A stretch of DNA of 64,000 nt from Planotetraspora phitsanulokensis (GTDB lineage: Bacteria; Actinomycetota; Actinomycetes; Streptosporangiales; Streptosporangiaceae), in assembly GCF_016863295.1 (NCBI RefSeq), contig NZ_BOOP01000009.1:124001-188000 (forward strand), written 5' to 3'. Position 1 is the first letter of the stretch; the number at the start of each line of letters is the position of its first letter. Of this stretch, positions 1 to 7,952 are shown in pieces. The notes below the pieces were generated by a model. It was not told the DNA's origin. It worked only from the letters and a program-made list of their open reading frames with translations, and searched no databases. The position numbers and the translations under genes are program-made.

Positions 1-645
1 GACGTACGTGCCGCTGGTCGTGGAATCGAAGCTGTACTCGTAGCCCGCGATGTCCTCGGCACCCGTCGTCGGCGCGGTGACCTCGAAGACTCCGGGGACG
101 CCCACTCCGCTGTGGAGACCCTCAGTCGGGTAGTCGCTCGAGGTGACGCCGCCCGGCGCGGGGGGCGGAGTGAGGTCGACGGTGAACTGGCATTTGACCG
201 ACCACGGTCCGAAGGCGGCGCCGTCGAAGGTGCGCGCCTGCCACACGTACGACGAGCCGTCGGTGAGCCTGCCCTCGGGGATGGCCTGCGAGACCCCCGA
301 GGGGTTGCCGGAGGATTGGGACAGCACGTCGGTCTCGTTGCGGGTTCCGCCGAGTGGCCACCAGTAGAAGAACGTGGTCAGCGACTGCTTGCCGGGGGTC
401 GGGTGTTGCTGTGTCGCCGCCAGAACCGGGGTGTCCGTCAGCACCCACGGGCGCGACTCGCCGGTGGCGCAGGGCTTGCCGTGCGACATCAGGTTGGTGG
501 GCGCCAGGGGCACTTCCGCGGCGGCCGCGGGGAGCGGGATGGCCAGCAGTGACGCCGTCAGGGCGAACGCGGCGGATGCACCCAGAAGTCGAGAGCGCTC
601 ACGGCCGCCGTTTCGGCCGGTGCGTCCCGGCCACAGGAGTCTCAT
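1..645 (-). CDS. Secreted LamG/DNRLRE-type surface protein, N-terminal part (cut by window edge)
   Basis: The reading frame is open for 215 codons from ATG 645 to the window edge, so only the N-terminus is present. A signal peptide is clear: RLLWPGRTGRNGGRERSR, a hydrophobic stretch, then AAAAEV at about residues 42-47. The mature part starts with a region of the type NLMSHGKPCATGESRPWV..TDTPVLAA, and reads on through WQARTFDGAAFGPWS. This is the Ig/fibronectin-like lead-in usual in large actinobacterial exported proteins that end in LamG jellyroll or DNRLRE domains. Those domains would lie outside the window and are inferred. A GAGG ribosome site sits 4 bases before the ATG. It is likely transcribed alone, away from the next gene. 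Confidence 0.7.
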   Translation of the reverse strand, partial: MRLLWPGRTGRNGGRERSRLLGASAAFALTASLLAIPLPAAAAEVPLAPTNLMSHGKPCATGESRPWVLTDTPVLAATQQHPTPGKQSLTTFFYWWPLGGTRNETDVLSQSSGNPSGVSQAIPEGRLTDGSSYVWQARTFDGAAFGPWSVKCQFTVDLTPPPAPGGVTSSDYPTEGLHSGVGVPGVFEVTAPTTGAEDIAGYEYSFDSTTSGTYV

Positions 646-998
646 GTCACCTCACGAAAAAGATCGGTCCAAAGAGCTTTGATCGTAAGAAGGTGACCGA
701 AACCGCGAAAGCTGACAGTCGGTAAACCGTCCGACACTCCGTAACATCCCGGCGGCGAGATCCGATAAGGATGGCCGCAATCCCGTGGAGCCTCCCGAGT
801 AGATTAAGGCCACCTGTGTGGACACATGACTCATCTCACTAATTGGGACGCAAACATGGACATGTCAGGCGAGAGCGTCGACCGTGATTGTGATGCTTGT
901 CACACCGGATTCGCCCCGGGGGCTACCCAAGCGTCTTCCGGCGGGAGACTGCATGTCGGCGAGCCGTAGGACGGTCTTCGGCGGAAGAGGGCTGACGT
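646..998. other. Intergenic region between divergent genes
   Basis: This 353-base gap should hold the promoters of the minus-strand secreted protein and the plus-strand PPOX protein. Base composition drops in 650-850, as expected for promoters. I cannot fix a -35/-10 pair with confidence. A 37-codon frame at 856-969 is open but has no good ribosome site; I do not call it a gene. Confidence 0.4.
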
Positions 999-1427
999 AT
1001 GTCGAGAGCGATGAGCGGCCGGGAGCGCGAGACATTCCTCGCGGAGGCGCGGGTCGCGGTGGTGAGCGTCGTCGACGGAGACGCCCGCGGCCCGCTCACC
1101 GTGCCGATCTGGTACGGCTACGCGCCCGGGGGCGAGATCGTCCTGATCACGGCGCGCGACAGCCGCAAGGCACGCCTGATCAGGCGGGCGGGGCGGTTCA
1201 GCCTCTGCGTCCAGACCACCGAACCCCCCTATCGGTACGTGTCGGTTGAGGGGCCGGTGACCGTGATCGACGAGTCGGTGACCCGGGACGAGCGGCGCGA
1301 CTTCGCCCGGCGCTATCTGGGCGAGGAAGGCGCCGGCCGGTACGTAGCCTCCACCGAGGAGGCGACGGACCGGATGATCAGGATTCGCATGCGCCCGGAG
1401 GTCTGGCTGTCGGAGGACCAGGGTTAG
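999..1427 (+). CDS. PPOX-class (pyridoxamine 5'-phosphate oxidase fold) protein
   Basis: A 142-residue split-barrel flavin/F420-binding fold protein. Seen: FLAEARVAVVSVV near the N-terminus, then PLTVPIWYGY, then the cofactor-phosphate region ARDSRKARLIRRAGRFSLCVQ and VSVEGPV. This order is that of the small PPOX proteins that reduce or bind substrates with FMN or F420. The substrate cannot be read from sequence. GAAGAGG at 984-990 lies 8 bases before the ATG and supports this start. Its stop overlaps the stop of the opposite-strand S41 peptidase by 4 bases, so transcription converges here. Confidence 0.85.
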   Translation: MSRAMSGRERETFLAEARVAVVSVVDGDARGPLTVPIWYGYAPGGEIVLITARDSRKARLIRRAGRFSLCVQTTEPPYRYVSVEGPVTVIDESVTRDERRDFARRYLGEEGAGRYVASTEEATDRMIRIRMRPEVWLSEDQG

Positions 1428-3394
1428 AGACCGATGCGCTCGCGCACGAAGGAGGTCTTGCCGCCCTCGTCCGCGCCGTCCGCCGCGCTGAAGAGCAGGT
1501 TCCTCGCGGCCGACAGCACGGTCCCGTCGTAGCCGAGCAGCCGGACGGTCACCTGCTCCGCCTCGGGCGCGGTGAAGGAGATCGTGTTCGTCCCGTCCGC
1601 GACGGCGACGACCGCGACCGGGCGGTCGTTGGCGTAGGCGTCGACGCCGGTGAGCGCGCGGGTCGTCAGCGTGAGCATGATCTGGGCACCGTCGACGGCG
1701 ACGTCGTCGACCTCCAGGGTGCGCGGCCTGCCCTCGCGCAGCAGCGCGACGGCCCGATCCATCAGGTCGAGGTTGCCCTCGAGCACGTCACGCCTGGTCA
1801 GCCGGTACAGGTGGTCGGGAACGACGCCGAAGTCCTCGATGATCTGGCCTTCGTGGGTGCCCACCCGGAGCGTCCGCCGAATGGACAGACGGAAGTCGGC
1901 GCCGCCGGGGAGCGCCCGGAGCGGACCTTCCGGCCAGTCCCGCAGGATGGCCGAGTGGGTGCGGACCTCCGCGCCGCCCGCGCCCGTCGCCTCGTCCACC
2001 CCGAGCACCGGGCCGACGCGGTTGTCCTGGAAACCGGCCGCGAACGTGTCGGTCGCGCTGTAGCAGAGCGCGTCGGTGACGAGCACGACCGGCCCGTGGT
2101 AGAGCTGCCCCGCCGTGTTGATGAAGTCGGCGTCGTCCAGCGGCACACCGCTGGAGTACTGCGCGCCCGTCTGCACCGAATCGGCGATCGACGCCCGCCA
2201 GTCGGCCATCTCGTCGAGCGCCTGGGTGAAGGCGGCGGTCGTCGGGGTGCAGACGAACTGGGTCGGGCTGGGGGCGATCCGGTTGGGTGTGAGCATCTGC
2301 AGCAGGTATTCGGCCGCGACCACGAAGCCGCCGCCGTTGTCTCGGACGTCGACGACGAGCCCGTTCTCCGGCATGAGGGTCAGGACCCTCGCCACCTCGT
2401 TGAGGAAGCCGATGATGTCGTCGACGAAGTCGCCGTCCGCGCTCAGGTCCTCGAGGTGGAAGGAGAAGATCCGCAGATGGCCGTACTCGCGGCCGTCCGA
2501 GGCTCGGATGATCCTCGCCTTCAGCTCGGGCCGGGTGGTGGCGATCTCGCGGGCCGCCGCGGCCGTCCCGGAGCCCGGCGTCTCGTCCGACGCGCTGAAC
2601 AGTCGCTTGCGCAGCCTCTGCGCGAGGCTCGTGCGCAGGTCGTAGCCCACCGCGGTCGGGACCGCGCCCGCCACGGTCGGGCGGAGCCCGAGGAACTCGC
2701 GGAGGTCCTGGATCGAGTCGAAGACCCGCCACGGGATGCGGACGTCACGCGTCACGCCGGCCTGCGTCCGGTACCTGATGTCCGCCCAGTCCTCGTCGAG
2801 CAGCGCCGCGGTGACGAACGGGCGGATCGCCATGGCTTGCAGCCCGCGGGCGAGCCGGGCGGCGGGGTTGCCCCCGAACTCGCGCTCGGCGTTCCTGGCC
2901 ACGGCCAGTTCGATGGGCATGCCGTTCCAGTGGGTGACCTCCACCCCGGGAACGAGCTGCGCGTCGCCGGTCAGCTTGTCGTACCGGCTCGTGACGAGGT
3001 ACCGGGGCGTGTCGCCGTCCCAGCACCGTTCGACCCGGATGCCGAGGAAGGCGACCGGACCCTGGTACGCCTCCGGGAGGACGTACTCGGTGTGCCCGTC
3101 GCGGAGCTGGTTGAAGATCTTGACGAGCTCCACGTGGAAGTCGGCGTCCGACAGCGTCGGCAGCTTGGCCCGCAGCAGGCGCAGCCGCTGGCTCGGATCG
3201 ATCGCGTACATCGCGCGCTTGTGCAGCAGGTGCGCGTAGAGCCCGTCGAGGACGACGGCGGCCTGGTCGACCAGCAGCGCCCGGTCGGCCGGGGTGAGCG
3301 GGCTGGACTGGACGATCTCCCGCATCCGCGGCATCTCGTGAACCGCGCCGAGTGCGTGATCGTCCGCCAGGCCGAGAACGGGAATCTCTGGCAT
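1424..3394 (-). CDS. S41 family (tail-specific type) serine peptidase
   Basis: 656 residues. The S41 signature is visible: LRDGHTEY near residue 100, the core strand GLVVDVRDNGGGF at about 345-357, and LCYSATDTFAAG at about 443-454, where the Ser of YSATD is the likely nucleophile. A lid/PDZ-like middle region precedes the core. No signal peptide is seen, so it is probably cytoplasmic, like tricorn-related members. I chose ATG 3394 because AAAGGGGGG sits just upstream. GTG 3418 is an in-frame alternative adding 8 residues with a poorer ribosome site. Single-gene transcript, convergent with the PPOX gene. Role unknown beyond peptide hydrolysis. Confidence 0.85.
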   Translation of the reverse strand: MPEIPVLGLADDHALGAVHEMPRMREIVQSSPLTPADRALLVDQAAVVLDGLYAHLLHKRAMYAIDPSQRLRLLRAKLPTLSDADFHVELVKIFNQLRDGHTEYVLPEAYQGPVAFLGIRVERCWDGDTPRYLVTSRYDKLTGDAQLVPGVEVTHWNGMPIELAVARNAEREFGGNPAARLARGLQAMAIRPFVTAALLDEDWADIRYRTQAGVTRDVRIPWRVFDSIQDLREFLGLRPTVAGAVPTAVGYDLRTSLAQRLRKRLFSASDETPGSGTAAAAREIATTRPELKARIIRASDGREYGHLRIFSFHLEDLSADGDFVDDIIGFLNEVARVLTLMPENGLVVDVRDNGGGFVVAAEYLLQMLTPNRIAPSPTQFVCTPTTAAFTQALDEMADWRASIADSVQTGAQYSSGVPLDDADFINTAGQLYHGPVVLVTDALCYSATDTFAAGFQDNRVGPVLGVDEATGAGGAEVRTHSAILRDWPEGPLRALPGGADFRLSIRRTLRVGTHEGQIIEDFGVVPDHLYRLTRRDVLEGNLDLMDRAVALLREGRPRTLEVDDVAVDGAQIMLTLTTRALTGVDAYANDRPVAVVAVADGTNTISFTAPEAEQVTVRLLGYDGTVLSAARNLLFSAADGADEGGKTSFVRERIGL

Positions 3395-3621
3395 GGGCCC
3401 CCCTTTGAGGTCTCTCACGAGGAGTCATCCCGGTGGGATCACCACCTCTTGGAGGGAGGCTAAGCCGACGTCGCCCTGAACGTCGTGAGTACGCCCCTAC
3501 TCACGTTCCGCGTCGTGCCCTTTAATCGCCATGGCCCGATATATCGCTATTTCTTCTGTTTGTACGGAATAGGTCGGGGTATGGGGCGACAACTCGTGCC
3601 GATGTCGGGGGGAGAACGACG

Positions 3622-4785
3622 ATGAGCGGACACGAGAGCGAACGGCGTCCCGAAACGGACAGATCGGCGATGATCTCCCGGCGGCGGTTCTCCATGCTGG
3701 GAGCCGCCGCGGTGGGCGGCGCGGCACTGGGCCCGGGCATCCTGCGGGGATCCGGCGCGGCGGCGACGCCCAGCCCGTCGCCGCCGGGCGCGGGCAGGCC
3801 ACCGGCGTCGCCGGTCGGGTTCGTCCTCGGGCACGAGCAGTTCCGGACACAGGACCTCGTCCGTTTCGCCGAGATGGCCGAGCGCGCCGGGTTCGGACAC
3901 GTGTGGACGAGCGACCACTCCCAGCCCTGGCAGGACGACGAGGGCCACAGCATGTTCCCCTGGCTGACGCTGGCCCTCGTCGGCGACCGCACGTCACGGC
4001 TGACGTACGGCACGGGCGTCACCTGCCCGCTGTACCGCCACCATCCCTCGCAGGTCGCACAGGCGTTCGCCTCTCTCGGCATCCTGACGCCCGGACGGGT
4101 GTTCCTCGGCGTCGGCTCGGGGGAGGCGCTGAACGAACTGGCCTCGACAGGCCGGTTCGACCGTTATCCCGAGCGTCACGAGCGGCTGATCGAGGCCATC
4201 GGGCTCATCCGCAAGCTCTGGACCGGCCAGCGGGTCACCCACAAGGGCCGCTACTACCAGACCGAGCAGTTCAAGCTGTACGACGTGCCGAGCCGGCCGG
4301 TGCCGATCTACGTGGCGGCGAGCGGGCCGAAGAGCGCGTACCTGGCCGGACGGTACGGCGACGGCTGGGTGGTGCAGACGCACGACATCACGGACAAACG
4401 CATGGTCGACGCGTTCAACGAAGGCGCCCGGGCCGCCGGCAGGAACCCGGACGCCATGCCCAAGCTCGTCGAGACCTGGGTCGTGGTGGGCGGCCGGGCG
4501 GAGGCCGAACAGGCGGCGCAGAAGTGGCGCTTCACCGTTCACGGCTTCGGCGACCTGCTCTACCAGCCCAACCCCGTGACCATCCAGCGTCTGGCCGAGC
4601 AGCGCTGGCCGCTGTCGAAGGTGTACGAGTCATGGCCGCGCGGCACGGACCCGCAGGTGCACATCAAGGCCGTACAGCGTCTGCTCGACCTCGGCGCCAC
4701 TCCGTTCATCCACTCCGGCCAGAACGACCAGCAGAAAGTGATCGACTTCTACGGCCGGGAGGTGCTCCCCCACGTCCACGGCTGA
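3622..4785 (+). CDS. Tat-exported F420-dependent LLM-class oxidoreductase (Fgd2/hydroxymycolate-dehydrogenase-like)
   Basis: 387 residues with a twin-arginine signal (SRRRF at about 19-23, then a hydrophobic stretch) followed by a Pro-rich spacer. The mature domain is a luciferase-like TIM barrel: FVLGHEQFRTQDL, WTSDHSQPWQDDEGHSMFPW, YGTGVTCPLYRHHP, GVGSGEALNE, YVAASGPKSAYLAGRYGDGW. The first blocks match, from memory, the mycobacterial enzyme Rv0132c (F420-dependent hydroxymycolic acid dehydrogenase, also called Fgd2). Members use F420 outside the membrane or on its outer face. These actinomycetes are not expected to make mycolates, so the substrate is open. GGGGGGAG 7 bases before ATG 3622 supports the start. 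Confidence 0.88.
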   Translation: MSGHESERRPETDRSAMISRRRFSMLGAAAVGGAALGPGILRGSGAAATPSPSPPGAGRPPASPVGFVLGHEQFRTQDLVRFAEMAERAGFGHVWTSDHSQPWQDDEGHSMFPWLTLALVGDRTSRLTYGTGVTCPLYRHHPSQVAQAFASLGILTPGRVFLGVGSGEALNELASTGRFDRYPERHERLIEAIGLIRKLWTGQRVTHKGRYYQTEQFKLYDVPSRPVPIYVAASGPKSAYLAGRYGDGWVVQTHDITDKRMVDAFNEGARAAGRNPDAMPKLVETWVVVGGRAEAEQAAQKWRFTVHGFGDLLYQPNPVTIQRLAEQRWPLSKVYESWPRGTDPQVHIKAVQRLLDLGATPFIHSGQNDQQKVIDFYGREVLPHVHG

Positions 4786-4791
4786 TCCGGT

Positions 4792-4814
4792 GTGATCACG
4801 CAGGGGGTGATCAC
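4792..4814. terminator. Possible hairpin between convergent genes (GTGATCAC repeat)
   Basis: GTGATCAC, itself a palindrome, occurs at 4792-4799 and 4807-4814 with 7 bases between. The copies can pair into an 8-bp stem between the F420 enzyme and the beta-propeller gene stop codons. There is no U-tract, and a protein-binding site is equally possible. Confidence 0.3.
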
Positions 4815-6271
4815 GGGCCGAGGGGAACCGCGCGCAGTTCCTCACCCGTACGAAGCAGGAGCATGCCGTCCACGAGAAACAGGGAGACGTCCCCCTCCGC
4901 GCCGACGACCGGACGCTCTCTTCCGTCACTGAGCCGCCAACTGCGGATCGCGGCCGAGCCGCCTTCGTCGAGCATGTAGACGACGTCTCGTGAGGCGACG
5001 GGCGCTCCGCGCAGACCGTGCGCTCCGTGATGAGCCGCCCAGACCCTCCTGCCGGTGCTGGCGTCGAGGGCGAGGATCCCGTCCTGAGACCCCGCGCACA
5101 GGACGTCTCCGTCGATCGCGAGCGACGACGCAGCGGGGATGAGGATCTTCGCGTCGTCGCCCTCAGGCGTGAACGTCCAGATGTCCCGCCCGGTGCGGGC
5201 GTCCAGTCCGTGGATTCGCGTGGGCTCTTGCGCCGAAGAGGCGACGACGTAGATCGCACCCGCTCCGATCACAGGTCGCGACAGCGTCTCGGCGGGGAGG
5301 GCCCACGTGCTCCGGCCGGAGCCGACGTCGATGCCGACCAGTTCCGACGTGGTGGAAAGCGCGAAATTCGGGTCTCCAGAAGGAGCGGCGATCGTCCGGA
5401 CGACCTGCGCGAATCCGGGGACCTCAGTGCCGAGCCAATCGATCAGGCCCTTTGTGCCGGGCCGCCCGCCTCCCGCGTGCGGCACCACGGTCCACTCGGC
5501 GGCGGCCACGTCGGCCGTCCACCTCGTTGTGCCGTCGGCGCCGTCGACGCCCCTGAACCACTCGGTGTTCGGGTGGGTGACCGGGTCGCCCGTATCGGCC
5601 CGCAGCGTGCCGCCGAAGGTCTCCAGGACGACCGAGCCGCTGACCGCCAGCCGATCGACGCTGAAGAGGTGGAAAGCGTCAGACGTGAACGCGCTCCGCC
5701 AGACGACCTCGCCGGTGGCGACGTCCAACAGCAGGAGCACACCGGCGGCATCGTGCACCAGAACCGATCCGGGCCGAGGACCCCGATGGAAACCGACCTG
5801 GCCGGCCGTGTCGCGACGCCAGACCTGCTTGCCGGATCCTCTGTCCAGCGCGATCACGACGCCGTCCAGCGCTGTCTGTCCGGCGACCAGTAGCACGTCT
5901 CCTGACAGTTCGACGCCCTGCGACAGCGAGATGCCGCAGTCCGCCTTCCACGTCGTCTCGCCCGTCGCCACGGCCAGGGCGTAGACCGAGCCTGACTCGT
6001 CGTACAGGAAGAGATCATCGCCGCTGCGGAGCGGCGTGCAGAGATGCTGCACCACGATGGGCACGCGCCACCCGGCCAAGGTCACCGTCGGCGTCGGCGC
6101 CGGCGACCGGAACTCACGTCTGGGGGGCGGCCCGGGCGGCGAGTCCCCCAGCCCCGCGACGTACCAGGCGAGACCGGCCACCCCCAGTCCCGCGGTGACC
6201 CCGGTAACGATGATCTGCCGGCGCGAGAGCGCCCGCCGGTCCTCCTCCTCGTCCTCCTCGTCCCGCGTCAC
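4811..6271 (-). CDS. Membrane-anchored PQQ-like beta-propeller repeat protein
   Basis: 486 residues. An acidic N-terminus (DEEDEEEDRR) is followed by LSRRQ and a hydrophobic segment at about 21-42, which anchors or exports the protein, possibly by Tat. The rest is a propeller of PQQ/PQQL-type blades: ALAVATGETTWKADC, ALDRGSGKQVWRRD, LDVATGEVVWRS, GIDVGSGRSTWAL, GLDARTGRDIWTF, ALDASTGRRVWAA. Such propellers without dehydrogenase residues usually serve as extracytoplasmic binding scaffolds; no enzyme active site is visible. Its start codon overlaps the stop of the upstream membrane protein gene by 4 bases, so the two are co-translated and may work as one complex. Confidence 0.85.
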   Translation of the reverse strand: MTRDEEDEEEDRRALSRRQIIVTGVTAGLGVAGLAWYVAGLGDSPPGPPPRREFRSPAPTPTVTLAGWRVPIVVQHLCTPLRSGDDLFLYDESGSVYALAVATGETTWKADCGISLSQGVELSGDVLLVAGQTALDGVVIALDRGSGKQVWRRDTAGQVGFHRGPRPGSVLVHDAAGVLLLLDVATGEVVWRSAFTSDAFHLFSVDRLAVSGSVVLETFGGTLRADTGDPVTHPNTEWFRGVDGADGTTRWTADVAAAEWTVVPHAGGGRPGTKGLIDWLGTEVPGFAQVVRTIAAPSGDPNFALSTTSELVGIDVGSGRSTWALPAETLSRPVIGAGAIYVVASSAQEPTRIHGLDARTGRDIWTFTPEGDDAKILIPAASSLAIDGDVLCAGSQDGILALDASTGRRVWAAHHGAHGLRGAPVASRDVVYMLDEGGSAAIRSWRLSDGRERPVVGAEGDVSLFLVDGMLLLRTGEELRAVPLGP

Positions 6272-7248
6272 GGCTGGGCCAGCCGACGGTAGTAATCGAT
6301 CATCGCGGTCACGCCGGGATGGACGACGAGGGACGGGTCGGCCGTGAAGCTCTCCAGGCCTTTCAGGACGTCGGCCGCACAGGACCGGACCTTGTCGTCG
6401 ACGGGCTCGGGAGGGTCACCCAGAACATAACGGGCGTAATCATCGTCGGACATCTCGTAGTAGTCGGTCCAGACGCCGTCTCCCCAGTACGCCTCCTTGC
6501 CTCCCTTGGACACCCCGTACACGGAGAAGCGCCACATCAGCGTCATGCCCGCCTCCTCCTCGGGGCCCATGGTGATCGACAGGGCGTCCACGTCGTGAGG
6601 TGTCACCGCGAAGACCTGAGGTTCGGTGTGCGTCCACGGCCCCTGGAGGTCCTTCGGGAAGCGGAAGTCGTAGTTGAGGGTCGTCTTGACGCCTTCACCT
6701 GCGGGCGAACCACACGCCAACGGCACGAAGGTCGAGTGGACGACCAGTTTCACCCCGGTCAACAACGCCGTGTCCTCATCGGAGTTGCGGAGGGTCACGA
6801 CCAACGCGCGACTTTCCCTGGACTCGTCGCCCGGCGCCGTCGGGACGGCGGTCCGATTGTTGGACACGTACGCGGAGACCGGAACGTCCACCGGTTCGCG
6901 CGACGGCGACAGAGCGACCAGTTCCAGCCTCTCGTCGGCGGGGACAGCAGGCACGCCAGAGGTGGTGGGCTCGGCCGACTGGGACGGCGCCACCGCCTGC
7001 AACACGCCGAAGACGACGGCGGCCACCAGGCCGGCGATCGCGGTGATGCCTCCGACGGCCTCCCAGGTGAGCCGGGAGCGTTTCTTGGCCGTCCCCTTCG
7101 CGGCCGGGCCCTGCGACGCCGGGCTTTCAGCGGCCGGGCCCTGCGACGCCGGGCCCTTCGCAGCCGGGGCGTCGGAGGGCGGGGTCGGCCTCTCGGCGCT
7201 CCGATCGGGGCCGTCTTCCGGCTCCGGATTCCCGGACAGCATTGTCAC
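6268..7248 (-). CDS. Single-pass membrane protein of unknown function
   Basis: 326 residues, not recognised. A cytoplasmic Pro/Ala-rich N-terminus with an imperfect decapeptide repeat (AAKGPASQGP / AAESPASQGP / AAKG) leads to a basic patch KKRSR, then one membrane helix at about 67-90 (AVGGITAIAGLVAAVVFGVL). The outer domain has no motif I know; CGSPAGEG and a late RSCAADVLKG supply two Cys that could pair. GGAGG lies upstream of ATG 7248; ATG 7242 is also possible. It is the first gene of a two-gene operon with the beta-propeller protein (ATGA overlap), suggesting a joint envelope role. Confidence 0.75.
   Translation of the reverse strand: MTMLSGNPEPEDGPDRSAERPTPPSDAPAAKGPASQGPAAESPASQGPAAKGTAKKRSRLTWEAVGGITAIAGLVAAVVFGVLQAVAPSQSAEPTTSGVPAVPADERLELVALSPSREPVDVPVSAYVSNNRTAVPTAPGDESRESRALVVTLRNSDEDTALLTGVKLVVHSTFVPLACGSPAGEGVKTTLNYDFRFPKDLQGPWTHTEPQVFAVTPHDVDALSITMGPEEEAGMTLMWRFSVYGVSKGGKEAYWGDGVWTDYYEMSDDDYARYVLGDPPEPVDDKVRSCAADVLKGLESFTADPSLVVHPGVTAMIDYYRRLAQP
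7101..7154. repeat. 30-base tandem repeat inside the membrane protein gene
   Basis: A 24-base block starting CGGCCGGGCCCTGCGACGCC occurs at 7101-7124 and again at 7131-7154, period 30. It encodes the repeated Pro/Ala decapeptide of the N-terminal tail. Being a multiple of three, copy-number change would lengthen or shorten the tail without a frameshift. Confidence 0.75.
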
Positions 7249-7952
7249 CGGCCTCCAAGAACTCGCGACCCGCGGAAATCGAGATACGCCAAGGGCAGAT
7301 TAATGCAACGCCAAAGATCCGCAAATAACGTAAGGAACCCGGTTTGGGGACGCTAGGCCAAATGTGTCGCATTACCGCCCTGAACTTCGGCCATCCGACC
7401 CGCGACCGCCGCGTCGAACGGGATACCGGCCGTAGATCGTGGGTTCTCCACTTTTACGAAGCGTGACCGCGACCGGCCGATCGCGGCCGCCCGCATGGGG
7501 GCATTCCACCGTCCGCCGGGAGGAGCGACGGGGCGGGCCCAACCTCCCTAGGTGCAGGACATGCGGACTACACGTACTCCCCATCTTGCACTGTCCTACA
7601 CAATGTTCACATATCCCTACATCTAGGCTAGGTGTAACACAGCCACCCAAATACCACTTTTAGTTCATACAGTTACGAAATGGACTTCAACGGACCCGGC
7701 GGAGGCATCCGCCACACCGTGCGCCCGGCCACGGGCTTCGCACGCGAGGGCCGCCCCGCGGCGACCGGTGTCGCCTGGATGCGGAAGACCCCGCTCTCCT
7801 CCTGGTTCGGGCCCGTTCGCAACTCCGGCAACGGCGACTGTTCAGCGGAGGGTGCAGGTGACTCCTAGCCCATCACGACCCCCTCTCCCGAACCCGGCAC
7901 GCACGCCCCGGGCCGTCGCCGGCCCGTTCGCGCCGGTGCACCGGAGGGCGAC
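7249..7952. other. Long intergenic region, no supported gene
   Basis: This 704-base stretch lies between two divergent genes. 7249-7330 carries the ribosome site and probably the promoter of the minus-strand membrane protein. 7590-7680 is clearly AT-richer than its surroundings (ACACAATGTTCACATATCC region) and looks like a promoter zone. A 62-codon frame at 7680-7868 has no ribosome site and only a faint likeness to DUF397 (SSWFGPVRNSGNGDC), so I do not call it. I see no RNA gene or long hairpin. Confidence 0.4.

Noticed and set aside
856-969. Small frame of 37 codons containing CDACH, which resembles a c-type haem motif
   Set aside because: No signal peptide, no ribosome site, and too short; the CxxCH match is most likely chance.
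1811-3463. 550-codon plus-strand frame opposite the S41 peptidase
   Set aside because: Antisense shadow with no family similarity.
7372-7650. Minus-strand frame of 92 codons in the long gap
   Set aside because: Composition and codon use look non-coding and no motif is present.
7680-7868. 62-codon frame faintly like DUF397 (SSWFGPVRNSGNGDC)
   Set aside because: No ribosome site, the family core is incomplete and no XRE-type partner gene lies nearby.
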